DNA from: Trichinella spiralis
Taxonomy: Eukaryota > Nematoda > Enoplea > Trichinellida > Trichinellidae
Assembly (NCBI GenBank): GCA_000181795.3
Contig: CM012953.1
Location: 8,564,668-8,628,667, forward strand
Reading direction: 5' to 3'
Length of the DNA stretch: 64,000 bases
Shown here: positions 52,401-64,000 of the stretch, piece after piece
Layout: every line of letters begins with the position of its first letter
How positions within the stretch are numbered: position 1 is the stretch's first letter
Notes under the pieces: model-generated
Database searches by the model: none
Seen by the model: only the letters and a program-made list of their open reading frames with translations
Told to the model about the DNA's origin: nothing
Position numbers and translations under genes: made by a program

Positions 52401-52694
52401 AACCATTCCATGCTACAAACAATATTCAGCACACTCTGCTATTTGTTGGGTTGTGTTTTGATCATTGTACTTTTGGTGGATCTTTTATGGCATGCGGCAC
52501 CGTCGTTGGCCGGCTACAGTCGATGCTGCTTTTCTTGGCTAAATCGAACATTGTTGGCAGGATGCCACAGTCGCTGGCCACGCCCACCAACTTATGAAGT
52601 TTGCAACGACGAATTTACGTTTCATCTGCCCCCGCCCCCTTATTCAGTAGTTACGGGTCGCCTTTTGCGAATACGACCAGCAAGTGTTGTTTAA
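49489..52694 (+). CDS. Single-pass membrane protein with two Ig domains and two cytoplasmic PPxY motifs
   Basis: Three exons (49489-49716, 49790-50023, 52185-52694) give 323 residues. Signal peptide residues 1-19 (ILILILILPISFA end). Ig domain 1 has Cys in VSLSCSP, Trp in ASWFREG and Cys in RFWCLCNG. Ig domain 2 has Cys in VILKCRKP, Trp in PSVRWER and the canonical DTGHYKCIAWN. A membrane segment follows at about 236-258 (LCYLLGCVLIIVLLVDLLW), then a 65-residue tail. The tail holds two PPxY motifs, RPPTYEV (288-291) and PPPPYSV (304-307), expected to bind WW domains such as those of Nedd4-type ligases. The 73-base first intron must be removed to keep frame; an acceptor 12 bases earlier would also keep frame. 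Intron 2 is 2.2 kb. It resembles small neuronal Ig-superfamily proteins of the ZIG type in layout only; I do not recognise an orthologue. Confidence 0.78.
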
Positions 52695-53790
52695 AAAATA
52701 TTTTCCCATTTCTTTCTTTTGCACTTTTGATTACTTTTTGTGATTTGTTCTTTTTTTTAAAGTTGATATGTTACAGTGTTCCATGTTCTGATGTTCTCTT
52801 TAAAAATAACTGTTTTATTTGATAATTTTCCTTGCATTTAAACATTATTCGATAAAATGGCACTGTTGCCCGAAGTTTTTATCGTGTAATTAATTATCAA
52901 TCACAATCATGCAGATATTGGAGAAATCTCACTGTTATGTATTGCTTTTTATTAAATATATTTTTAAATAATACAAATTTAAAAAATTATAACGTTGTAT
53001 AATTGCATCACCGAGGAAATTACGCAAATCTGGGTTTTGTCCAAGCAATATTACAATATAGCAGAAGACTGCCCATTGTAATAATACATTAAACTATTTT
53101 ATTTTCATGAAGCAGCTAAACCATATATAATCAGCATAAGGCGAAAGATGTTTAATTATTTATTATGCTATTATTGATTCATTTACATCTGTGCAAATTA
53201 TAGATTTCGAATATTGAATGGGTTATACACATATATAACATTTTTTTCATTCATACTGCAAAAAGCAATAAAAGAAACTGCATGTTCACAAAAATTGTGG
53301 CATTTGTAATTTTTAAAGTGAATTAAAAATTTTCAAACATATTTGGGCATATTTCACGTTTAATAAAGCATAAAATAGTCTTAATTAAGCAAAAAAATTC
53401 ACAAAATATTTTTAAAATGCTTTGAATATTTATCATTTCCACTTTACAGATTGTTTTAATAACTGTTAATAAAATTTTAAACAATCACAATGTTTTAAAC
53501 TGCAAAATCGAAAATTTGAGCACAGATTGGTCATCTATCATTTTCGAGTATGGCTAAAATGTGATTTGAAGAAGCATTCAAATAAAATCATTAAACCGGG
53601 TAAAGCAGAATGTGCTCATTCATTTTTACTTAATTAAAAGTTCTAATTTTAAAATAATAATCAATCTTTTAAGCGTTATCTGTTTAATAAAAGCCAATGC
53701 TTAAAACAGAAATAGTAGCAAAATATAACTTTCTTTTATTTCAAAACAGCACCAAGTTAAGAAATATCCAAAGAATAAAATTACCCCATA
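52695..53790. other. Intergenic stretch after the Ig-domain gene
   Basis: AT-rich, with no supported gene. It carries the 3' end of the Ig gene and the 3' flank of the small candidate gene on the other strand. Confidence 0.4.
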
Positions 53791-54119
53791 TTACCTCTTT
53801 GCTGTCGGAAAGTCGTCGGTTGTTTCATTAGCCAGTAGCATTGATGTTTGAGAGCACTGTTTGCAAATTACTTGACCTTCTGCTGTGTTTACATCTTTAA
53901 AATCATAATCTGATGAGAGTAAGCAAAATGTAAATATTTTGTCCCTTTTGTCTCTAATACAACTTACATAATTGAAGTGTTCATTAAATTATTAAAAAGT
54001 ATAAATTCTTCATTTAGAAGATAATAATAGCTTAATGTTGTTTGTCTAAAGCATAAAAAAGAAGAAAAAAATATGTTACTTTTTGCAAGTGGCTGCAACT
54101 GCTTTTTCTTCTTTTTCAT
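53791..54119 (-). CDS. Possible 52-residue two-exon protein with a CxxC motif
   Basis: Two short exons (54080-54119 and 53791-53909) on the minus strand, joined by a GTAACA donor and a TCATCAG acceptor, keep phase and give 52 residues. The N-terminus is very basic (MKKKKKQLQPLAK). The second exon has a CKQC pair in GQVICKQCSQTSMLLAN and ends FPTAKR before TAA. Codon composition looks protein-like against the AT-rich flanks. I recognise no family. It may instead be an exon of a longer, undetected gene; a CULT/Yippee-like zinc site was considered but the motif is too short to say. Confidence 0.3.
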
Positions 54120-54792
54120 TCTAGAATGGCTGCCACGAATGCAATATACATAAACAAAGCTTTAAAGGATGATTTTATAAAATGTTCAAATGTTCAATGT
54201 CACTTCTGGTTGGCCAGCTGGAGGAAACGTTTAACGTGCTTCTTCTTAGTTGGCTTGAACAACGCCTAGAAATGATGAATTGCTTTGGCCGATGCTTCAG
54301 CATTGTCAAAACTTTTCATCCAACTGGCGTACATTTCAAACATTTTCCTTTTAAATTTAGCTTTCTGATCAAATTAATATGCTAAGCTAATTTTCATTTA
54401 TTTTTTGTTTTGCTTGCTTCTCTACCTTCTTTTTACGCATTCGTCAGAGCGGTCAACAGTTGGCTCCACCCAGCTTCAACCGGTCAGCTATTGAAACAAA
54501 AGACTTGTCGTTTATTATTATTATTGGTCAGCATTGGAGCGGATAAAAAGGCATTAGTCGACCCGGATCGAAGCTGCTTCGCCGAAAAGCTGTCGTTAGC
54601 ACGACTGAGGCGACCTCTGTCCACGCTGACCTCCCATAAGTGGCGGTCATTGGTTTGGTACAACACTGTGCGACAGAATCGATCGTGTATTATTCATACA
54701 AATACCCTGCTTCAGCGTGCTGAAGTATATTTAAATAGCGTTGACAGTAAATCGGCGGACTGATTTTGAAACAACAATTTTTCTACTACACG
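54120..54792. other. Upstream region of the tyrosinase-like gene
   Basis: About 54400-54790 is less AT-rich than its flanks and lies immediately before the tyrosinase-like start, so it is probably promoter and leader. A 117-codon open frame at 54410-54763 has no recognisable product. Confidence 0.4.
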
Positions 54793-57700
54793 ATGATATT
54801 ACCGCTAATAAGGCCTAACTCTGCACTGACTCTCACCTCCCAACTAATCTTTTGTGCAGTTTTTTTCCCTGGACTGATTGAAGGTCAGGTGCCACGCGAA
54901 TGTGCTAACGAAGGACTTTTAACACAGCGCATTTCTTGCTGTCCAACGCCAGATGGTAAGTTACACTGCTCTTGATGCGCTCTTTGCTGCATATCCATTT
55001 TGACTATTTCACCTTTGTAACTATTAACTGTGCACTTTATCACATTATCTTAATCAACGATCATGGCACAGAGTTGTTATTCAGATTATTTTATACTTCA
55101 ACTTCACAACTTTTAAAATTAATTTATAAATTTAATATTTAATTCCATTTTTGTTACCGTTGCCGAGCAATTTAAAATCACAAGCTTATCTTTGCACGTG
55201 ATCTGATTTTGTATGATTTTAATGAAAAAGTCCCAAAATTAATAAAGCATCATTCAGTTTTATCTTATTTTATTTCAAAAGAAGTATCCATTGCAAGAGA
55301 ATAACGTACTTGAAAAATGTCCTAAGCAACGCTAGATCCCAGGATTAACGTTGTTTTTACCAATTGGTATGCATTTATGCAAAGTTGTTTAGTTTTTCTT
55401 TTAATTGCTTTTTCCTTTTATGAACAGAATTTAAATTTAATGGATTCTATATTTATATAACTTATCAAATAATTTATTGCATCAAGTGGATTGAAGATAT
55501 GCTTCAGTTTTTACGAAGATGATTCACATTTGTTCACAGCGGCTGGTACAGCTGTTACAAATTTGCCATTCGTCATAATTTTGTCCTTGATACATATGAT
55601 TCATTTGCAGTGCAAACAAAAGCTGCATGCCAGAATAATAAATGTCCACTGAAAGCTTTCCTGCTTAATAGACATTCGGCACCAATTTGGTAGAATATAA
55701 ATAATTTAATATTGCTTGTAATGCCTAATTTGATTATTTCATGCTTTGTCGAATGAAGCAGTTATAAATAAAGCTTTCTTCACATTTCTATTAAAGTGGA
55801 ATTGTTAGTTTGAATAAAGATTGCAAATACTTTTATATACATCTGCAAATTTCACAAATTTATTAAATTAAATGTAATTGATATGGTTGTGCATTTGTTG
55901 CAATATATAAAATATATTTCTAAACTTTTATTTTTCATATAAATTTTACAAAAATGGAATTGAATATTTTGTTTTTACAGCTGAAAAATTACATCTCCAA
56001 ACTTATATTGGGAATATTTTTGAATGGCAAAGTGTTCCGCGTCATTTTGCACTCTTGAAATGGTTCGGATTTTCCTCCAGATGCGTGACTTTTATATGTA
56101 AAGCGCATCTGTTGCTATTTCTGACAGCACTGAGGCGCTAGTTTCACTCTTATCTGACACTAATGTTCACCAAATGCTAACTGCTTAACTCCACTTTAAG
56201 CTGAATGATTTAGTATCTACTAGCTGGAATGTGTCTCATCAGCTGAAAAAGATAAAGATCAGCGCAGGGTAATTTATAGTACGAACTGAAAACTAATTAA
56301 TTATAACGAAACATATCACATGATGATTGCAAAGCTTTTTTCTAATGTTGAATTTTTTTCAATCGGCTGTTACTATATTTAAATTTAATTACGTTAGGTG
56401 AACGTGAAATTTAAATGTCAGTGGAAAAGAATTTTCTTTCAATTCAAAGCAGCAGTTTGTTTGGAAAATATTTATAGTTTGTTAAATTTTTATTCTTCTG
56501 CCTGAAAATTAACCTAAGTATGTAAATGTCATTATTTGCTGATGGAGCAGTCGAAGCATGTGGAGGTAGCATCCTCTTATAATAGCTTTTCACGAAGATA
56601 TGCACTTCTGCATCCACTATTATGCAATGTTATTCTTTATTTATCAAAAGTGGAAGGATATCCACTTTTAAAATGCCGTCCATTAAGATTTGTAATTATT
56701 ATGAAATGATTTCATTAAAAATGAGAAATTTATTTCATGTTTTGTATAATAAAAGCTTTTGTAAAATTTTTATTCAACAAAGTTGACTCATAAATTTAAT
56801 AAACGCTCATAATTATTGCAGTAAATCAGTAAATTTTATAATATTAAATTTATGATGGAAAAACCATTTGCAAAATCAACTGCGCACGTTTCAATGAGTT
56901 GTTGGCTGTTTCAACGCGCTTGTATAATGACATTTGCAGAACTTCATCACAAATATTCATTTCATCAATAAATATTTCTCTTTTTTGTCAAGTTGATGTT
57001 CATAAGCTCGGTAGTTTTTAATTGGAAAATGGATTTGTACATGAGTTGTTGTCAAAAAGAATAAAGAAGCTGATATTTAATAATCATAAAGCTCTGTCAT
57101 ACGTGAAGCATTCGGTCTGTTTGGTCAGCTAAATAATAAGCTTCGCGTTTATTGTTCATCAATGAGCCGTTTCTATTGTTGACCTGAGCTTGTTACTTTT
57201 CAGTGTCGCGTGTCTGATAAAGGAGAAAAACAGCGACAGCGTCTCGCATGTGTTTCCGCTTTACAGTTCATATATTGATGAATTATCAGAAACGGCGACT
57301 GTATTGCAAAAGAGAGGAGCAGAAGCTCTTATCCATTTTGAAGGATAATAACAAATTGATTATACAATCCTTCTCAGCGTGTGTTCAACAAATTGTAATA
57401 ATTAAATCGAAATTATTCCCTTCTTTTCAATGAATTTGCATAAAACTGGAAATTGTCCGAGGCTGACTTCAATGCAAACGATGTAAAAAAGTACAATTGC
57501 AAAAATGTTTTTATCGTTGTATTTATTTTATTAAATTTAGTAGAAAATATTGTTTTTTTGTTTTAATTTCATAGTGCGATTTGTAGGTTTTGATAAACCG
57601 TGCGGTGGACCTGGACGTGGGAATTGTGTGAAATTAGAGAATCCAGAAAGAAACAGAGAAACAGACTTATTGACGCCGAAATTAGATACAGTATTTTCCA

Positions 57701-59549
57701 TGTGGCCAAATTCTATTTATAAAGAAATTTGCGTTTGCAGTGGTCATTTCACTGGTTCCAAATGTGATGAATGTGTTGCTGGATATCGCGGGCCGAACTG
57801 TGAACACCGAATGCACAGTAAAGTGCGTAAGTGGATTAACCATGTCAATTCAGAAGAGGCAGATTTGTTATTAAAAGCTTTCCGACTAGCTCAGCATCTT
57901 TCCTCTGATCAATTGACCCTGTTGCCAATAGCTAACGGTGCAATTGAGCTGAAACAGTTAACCATCTTTGAACATTACGCTTGGATTCATTACATGGCAA
58001 GTGCAGAACAATGCTTTGGCATGGGATACGGTACTGGTTCAGCTTTTCCCACTTGGAATCGAGCATTTCTGTTACAGCTTGAATCAACTCTTGCTCGTCT
58101 GGTTCAAAATCATTCATTAACTTTGCCTTATTGGTTTTGGTTTATTCCGGAACCTGACAATCCTGTTGTCGGAAATTCTACAATTTTTGCCGCTCTTGAT
58201 GCACTAGCTGATCAGATGAGCATATGCCAAACGTGGGCAGCACGTTTGCAGCCGTTGTGCGATATATGCAGCAGTCGTGCAGTGACATTGAAGTATTACA
58301 ATTTGAACGACTACAATCAAACGTTGTTACAAATTCAACGACTGTTGGATCACGTAGACGATGAGGATTTGAAAAAGCAGTTGAATTTCATTTTGCACAG
58401 AACGTTATATGTACAAAACGGTGGATTATTAGGATTCACAGATGAACTTGACGCACTGGTTTCACACTTAAGTCCTGTATTAATGGATGGCTTGCACAAT
58501 GTCAGCAACGATGAAAAAGTATTTCTTTTTTCACTTTTTATACATTTATTTTTCACTCTACAATTTTATAACATTCATCTTTGTTAACTTGATTTCATAC
58601 TATTATTTATCATCATTTGACAACATTTCTCCATTTCAGTTAAATTTATATAGTTTGATAATTTTCAATTATATCTTCATTACTGCTTTTTTAACTTTAA
58701 AAACAGTTTTAAATTCAATTTGACTAAAAAGAGAATTTTGTATAGTTTCATTCGTTTATAATTTGCGTTGCAAAATAATGAATGTTTGTTTCATTTCACT
58801 TTCTTTGTCAAGGCGATCGCTGTGCTACGTTATCTGCTTCGTTTTCCAGCAGATTTGAACGCTGAAAATCCATTGTATTATTTGGCGTTGTCGGCTATTG
58901 ATTGGTTATTTGATCGTTGGCAAAAAATTAATCACGTCGCTCTTAATCAAATTTCCTTCACCACTTTACGAGGAAAAAACAAATTCGATCCAATCGTGCC
59001 TCTCTTTCCAACAAATACTCATGGCGATTATTTTGGTGCAACTACATCATATGGTTATAAATTTGAAAAGATCATTCCACGCACTCATCTGTGTATGTCT
59101 GTCGCATGCTTCATATGTACATATATCTATATACATATAGATACATGTTTGTGTGTGTGTGCGTGTATACCTAAAATCTTTTTTTTTTTATTTTTCCAGC
59201 TCTACCATTTTTCTTGGTCATTCAAGTGATCTGTTTAACAACTGTTGTTGTCGTGGTGCTATTCCTTTGCCGTCTCTTCACGCCGCTCAAGTCGAAACTG
59301 CATGCTCAAGAAGCAGAAGATCCTTTAATTGACAACGGTCTTACCAGCACCATTGTTGAAATAGAAAATCCCGCGCCGAATGGAAAGCACAACACGGTCG
59401 AAGAACCCTGGACAACAGGAGAAGACACAACGGCTGAACAACATGTCCAAGTCACAAGCTCTTTGTACACAGTCAACGACGATGCCAACATCAACACCGG
59501 CAGCATAGTTTCCATCGATGCTAGCCCAAGATCCGCTTCCAGTGATTGA
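54793..59549 (+). CDS. Transmembrane tyrosinase-family protein lacking most copper ligands (probable pseudoenzyme)
   Basis: Four exons (54793-54955, 57575-58518, 58813-59092, 59200-59549) join to 578 residues. Order: signal peptide ending near FFPGLIEG; a Cys-rich region starting QVPRECANEG (compare the TYR start QFPRVC); an EGF-like segment (CVCSGHFTGSKCDECVAGY, GPNC); a tyrosinase-like core (about 140-450); a membrane segment (FLVIQVICLTTVVVVVLFL); and a cytoplasmic tail of about 95 residues. This is the architecture of vertebrate TYR/TYRP proteins. In the core, YAWIHYMAS keeps the first CuA His, but FAHEAPAFLPWHR of human TYR corresponds to GYGTGSAFPTWNR, losing two His. In CuB, LLHHAFVD corresponds to YLALSAID, and the HNALH motif is MDGLH. 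At most one ligand per site remains, so type-3 copper chemistry is unlikely. Intron 1 is 2.6 kb. The function is unknown. Confidence 0.8.
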
Positions 59550-59845
59550 AATTCAATTCGCTACAAATCAAATCATCTCCCATCTCATCGAATCACTCAC
59601 TCACTCACATTCATTGAATCATTTTGTTCGTTTGTTTTATTTTTCGTTTTCTAACATATGCTGTTTTTAAAATAAATATTTTAAATTACTGTAACAGTAT
59701 ACATAAAATAAATACATTTATATAGATGATGACCATACTACTATACTGCACGTATCACAAATAAGTAACATGTCGAATTGTGCGTATTTGTGTTATTATG
59801 AGAAATGAATTGATTAAATCGCAGCAGATATGAATGAAAAAAAAA
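59550..59845. other. Convergent 3' region of the tyrosinase-like and ISWI genes
   Basis: About 300 AT-rich bases between two convergent stops, with CACT repeats at about 59588-59608 and AATAAA-type signals near 59672 and 59707. Confidence 0.5.
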
Positions 59846-62800
59846 TTAAGCCTTCGATCTACGACTGCTTCTTTTTCCATCTTGTACATCAGTTTTGCGT
59901 TTTTCAGGGGTAGCTGCTGACGAACCACTTCGTCCAGATTTGCAATTGTTTCGATTTCGTCCTCCGCCACTGCTTTTGTCGTTTTGCTCAACGTCGTGCA
60001 TTTCTTTTTCAATTAAGCTTATCAAAGTGTTACATCGTCGTTGCAACTCCTGAAAAAAAAACAAAAAGAAGCGTAAAACAAAAATCAAGCTCGTTCACAA
60101 ATGATATACCATAGCTGTTCGAGATTTCAAAAACCAGTCAAATCGAAACTGTGGTGCCACTCGGATTGCTTGTCGCAATTCTTCATACAAATTTTCCTTT
60201 CCAAAGCCAATCTCGTGTAACATGCAAACCAAAAATCTTAAAAAAAAGAACAATATGAATTAATTAAAATGCTGAATTCAAAAAAAATTTCATTAAACTA
60301 AACAGCAAAAAATGGGTAGCTTCTATTTCTTTACCTGTCTTCTTCTTCGGTATAATTTTTCCCCTTATTTGTACCGTACTGTACACGCAGCTGATGGAAC
60401 GGTGCTCTGTATCGTGCAATTTTCGACTCCAACGCACGTTTCACACTGAGACGCTTCTGAATTCGAGCTTCTCCTCTTTCAATTTGACCCAAAACACGGT
60501 CAATATCCGCCAGTTCACAACAACGAGCCCAAAATACTTTGTAAAATTCTCGAACCTGAAAATTGAACAATAAAGCAAAACTCAAGGGTCAATCAATCTA
60601 AACTGCCTCAAACTAACCTCATCAGGAGATTTGCCATCCACTTCTTGGGCAATATTTTCAACATCGTTACGGCCGTATTTTTCATTCGCCTTGATAAACT
60701 GATTAAATTCCCGCCGAGACCAGTTGCTAAATCCACAATGCAACAACTGCTCCTTTTCAGCCAATTCTTCTTCTGTCAGTGGTACAGCTTCATCAATTTT
60801 CTTTTGTTCATCTTCTTGCCGTTTCAAAGCTTCTTCAGGTGGAAGATCTTGCATCAGGGGAACCTGCAAATTACAATCAACTTTACATTTTACTTTAAAA
60901 ATATTTACAAACACATGTAATAATAATTCGTATATACAGTAATGCAAAAAATAAATATAATAATAATACTACACAACTTTTATAATAGAAAAAAAACAAT
61001 ATACGTATATATATATTACCTTATAACCGATAGTCTTTCGATAATAATAGACTTCTCTTTCACAGAGATGCAACAAACGAGGTGGATAGAAGTGAAAATC
61101 TTGTATCTGCGGTTGCTTTGGTGGCCTTGGAGCTTTGGGTGCTTTTGGTTCCACATGTGGACGGAGTGCATCTCTAGAAAAAAAAGTACATATTAAAAAA
61201 ATATAATCTAAAATACATAAAAACAAATAGAAGCACCTGAAATAAGCATCGATTTGATAATTCGCTTTGCGTTCTCTTTTCGGAGGCTCAATCCAATAGC
61301 CAAGAGCTTTTCGCTGTTTGCCTCTATAATCTTTCCCTTCAAATTGATACACCGAAGAAGCTTCTTGCGTGTCCAAAGTGAAGTTTCGCAAAGAACTTTC
61401 TCCCAGTTCTTCTAAACGACGCTTCAAAGCCTAAAAGCAAACAAACCAACGATACAAATTTTCCAAACAAGAAAAAAGTCAAACATTACTTCATTCTTTT
61501 CTTCGGATCTCGCCAAAATGCAGTCAATATCTTCTTCGGTAATTTCCGACTCCTTTCCTGCAAACACATGATCCGCACCATGCCGAATCATGGTCAACAT
61601 CTCGTCTTTTCCAAGAGATTTTTGAGTTTCGGCCAGCCGCCCTTGCTGAATTACCACAGTGTCCAAGCGCAGTTTTATTTCTGCACGTTCCACAATCCGC
61701 TCTTCGACAGTATTTTCGGTGATCAATCGAAACACTCGAACAGTCTTTTTCTGACCAATTCGATGAGCTCGATCCATCGCCTGAAGATCCATCTGAGGAT
61801 TCCAATCTGAATCATACAATATAACAATATCTGCTGTTGCCAAATTAATGCCAAGACCGCCAGCACGCGTGGTTAGCATAAAAATAAACTTTTCGCTGTT
61901 CGGGGCATTGAAAGCATCAATTGAGGCCTACAATAAAATAAATGCATGCTTCATTAAAACTGAATGCAAATCGAAATGAGTTACTTGTCGCTCTTGATGT
62001 GGAGTTTGTCCGTCCAAGCGACAATACGGATACTGCTTCCACAAGCAGTAATCTTCCAAAATATCAAGCATTCTGGACATCTGCGAAAAAATCAAAACTC
62101 TCGAACCTTAAACAACAAAAGATTGCATTCACAATTTTTAACATTTCTGCTAAAGAAAAAACCTTGTTCTTTCAATTTAGGCAAAAGCTTGTCGACAAGA
62201 ACCATTTTGCCACAATTATCTACCAAATGTTGATCAGTAGTAAATGGCGGTCCCGGTTCCGCACCATCGAATAAGTAAGGATGATTGCAACATTTTCTTA
62301 GTTGCATAAGAATGTTCAACAAACGAGCCTTTTCTAATTTGCCTGCTCCGTTAACAATATCAATATCTTTCATTAGAATTTTTGTATACCTAAAAAACAT
62401 AAAAATAAAAATAAACACATGCAAAATGAAAAACTGCAAAAAATAACAAACCAATCTCGCTGAAGCTTCGACAAGCCAATGTAAATTTTTAGCTCCTTTT
62501 TCGGAGGAAGCGCTTTCTCTACTTCAGATTTCAAACGTCGAAGTAAAAACGGTTTCAGAACCTAACAAATATTTACATTACAATTATAACAAACATAATT
62601 AATAAAAATGAGATAGTGAAACGTACGGTGTGCAACCGCTCCACGAGTCCAGTATCACCAAAACATGAACTCGTGTTAAACCAAGCGTCAAAATCATCCG
62701 AGCTGTTGAAAACATCTGGCAACAAAAAATTTAATAAGGCCCACAGTTCATGCAAATTATTCTGCAGAGGAGTTCCAGTTAAAAGTAATCGATGCGAAGA

Positions 62801-64000
62801 TCTAAACTGACGAACAATCTCTGACAGCTGAAAATAAAGAAAAAATTTGTATACAAAACAATTAAAATTTCAACATTTAATGCAAAACAATAAACTCAGC
62901 ATAATCATCTTTAACAAACTAAAATAAAAATATGCAAACATTATACTTTTGACTTTTCATTTTTAATTCTGTGGGCTTCGTCAATAACAATGTATCGCCA
63001 GTTGAATTTCCGCAGAACGCACTTTTCGCGAATAGCCATCTCATAACTCGTAACGCACACATCCCATTTGCCAGGCATGAGTTTTTCATTAATAATAGCA
63101 TCCTAAATTTTCATTCGGTGATTCAATGAGCACAAAAAACTTATAAAAACGCATTTAACTTACTCGAGTTTCCTGATCACCAATCAACTGAACGACAACA
63201 ATAGACGGGCACCAACGATTGAATTCATTCACCCAGTTGGGCAATGTTGACTTTGGACAAATTACCAAATGCGGACTCGGCATGTTTTTATAATGCTTCA
63301 AATAACCAATAAAGGAAATAGTTTGAAGAGTTTTGCCCAAGCCCTGAATTAAATAATAAATAAGTGAATGAACTATGGATTTCATTATGCCCTCACCATT
63401 TCATCGGCTAAAATACCATTGATCCCATTCTCTAATAAAGCAATCATCCAGTTTAAACCGCGAATTTGATAATCTCGCATTTCACCTCCTTTGATATCTA
63501 AAACGAATACTTTTATTACGATGGAAAAATTTAAGCAAAATTCAATTTCTTACACCAAGGAGATTGTGCAAAGCAAAAAATGTTTGCATTATGACGTTCC
63601 TCTTCTAACAATTCCTCATCCTCTTCTTTTTCAGTTTTGCGATGTCGGTGATCGCCAACAGCTGAAACCTTCGGAATCACTTTACCGTCTTTCTTTTCTT
63701 TAATTTTCAAAGGAGAACCAAGTTTCTTCCCTTCTAATAATTTATAACAAAGATGTTGAAACAAACAAGTAAAAATAATTAAACTCACCAGTCAACGCGC
63801 CGCTAGACACAAAATGTGAATACACTTCTGTCTGTTTCAACAGATATTCAAAACGCTTTGCCTGATCATTCAATACTTGATCGTAATGATCTCCAGTATC
63901 CGGTCTAGCAACTTTTGCGATCTTAGAGCTCTTAACATCCAAATAATCTTCTTCCTCGCTTTCACTTTGACGGCGAGATGAAGACGGCTCTGAATAATCT
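59846..64000 (-). CDS. ISWI: ISWI-type SNF2 chromatin remodelling ATPase (SMARCA1/5 family), N-terminus beyond window
   Basis: About sixteen exons run right to left from the window edge (63789-64000, 63554-63733, 63397-63497, 63164-63343, 62947-63102, 62627-62827 and so on) to a stop at 59846-59848. The helicase motor is complete: [29 protein letters not shown] (Walker A), [11 protein letters not shown] (DEAH box), [43 protein letters not shown] and RAHRIGQKK. The C-terminal HAND-SANT-SLIDE module follows, with [19 protein letters not shown] as SANT and [19 protein letters not shown] as SLIDE, then a basic Ser/Arg-rich tail. ISWI slides and spaces nucleosomes in ACF, CHRAC, NURF or RSF complexes. 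The N-terminal AutoN part is only partly in view. All introns are short. Confidence 0.95.

Noticed and set aside
54410-54763. 117-codon open frame before the tyrosinase-like gene
   Set aside because: It lies in a less AT-rich leader region where open frames last longer by chance, and it has no motif or splice partner.

Overview
The window is eukaryotic, AT-rich and dense with introns (many of 50-140 nt, a few above 1 kb). Almost all coding exons sit in AT-rich DNA with canonical GT..AG borders. The gene set points to a nematode: an astacin of the NAS type with an EGF-CUB-TSP1 tail, paired secreted cathepsin B-like proteases, a small secreted cystatin-like protein, and ordinary conserved animal genes. 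The two cathepsin B paralogues with altered occluding loops and the cystatin-like protein would fit a parasitic clade I (Trichinella/Trichuris-like) worm. That narrower placement is inference; no rRNA or other marker gene is present to prove it.

Layout, left to right. A TRAIP-like RING E3 ligase (+, 1605-3420). Cathepsin B-like gene 1 (+, 5193-7299), a FRA10AC1 homologue (+, 7848-9894) and cathepsin B-like gene 2 (+, 10430-11921); the two protease genes share the same seven-exon structure. Mitochondrial ribosomal protein mL51 (-, 12137-12879). Then a gene-poor stretch with a diverged dispersed repeat, degraded coding-like fragments and a 927-base assembly gap. After the gap comes a strikingly GC-rich piece resembling a KCNQ potassium-channel C-terminus (+, 17830-18606), converging on GRWD1 (-, 18596-21276). 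After another gene-poor 3.7 kb lies a 14-exon astacin metalloprotease (+, 25012-30253).

Three minus-strand genes follow in close order: BCL7 (31021-32097), the PQ-loop transporter SLC66A1 (32664-33503) and tRNA dihydrouridine synthase DUS2 (33938-35296). DUS2 is head-to-head with the ATP synthase beta subunit (+, 35847-38756). A three-exon cystatin-like secreted protein (-, 39463-40055) and the large two-exon THADA homologue (-, 42294-47259) come next.

The right part holds a two-Ig-domain single-pass membrane protein with two PPxY motifs in its tail (+, 49489-52694), a possible 52-residue two-exon gene (-, 53791-54119), a transmembrane tyrosinase-family protein whose copper ligands are mostly lost (+, 54793-59549), and an ISWI-type chromatin remodeller running off the right edge (-, 59846 to 64000).

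Most genes are housekeeping and functionally unrelated to their neighbours. The points most worth following are the tyrosinase-fold pseudoenzyme, the cathepsin B pair with missing occluding-loop histidines, the GC-rich KCNQ-like exon against the gap, the PPxY-tailed Ig receptor, and the repeat pair with the double-strand-open fragment near 13.5 kb. Exon borders were read by eye from splice consensus and reading phase; every multi-exon model whose lengths I summed (TRAIP, both cathepsins, FRA10AC1, mL51, astacin, ATP synthase beta, the cystatin-like gene, THADA, Ig, tyrosinase) closes to a whole number of codons.
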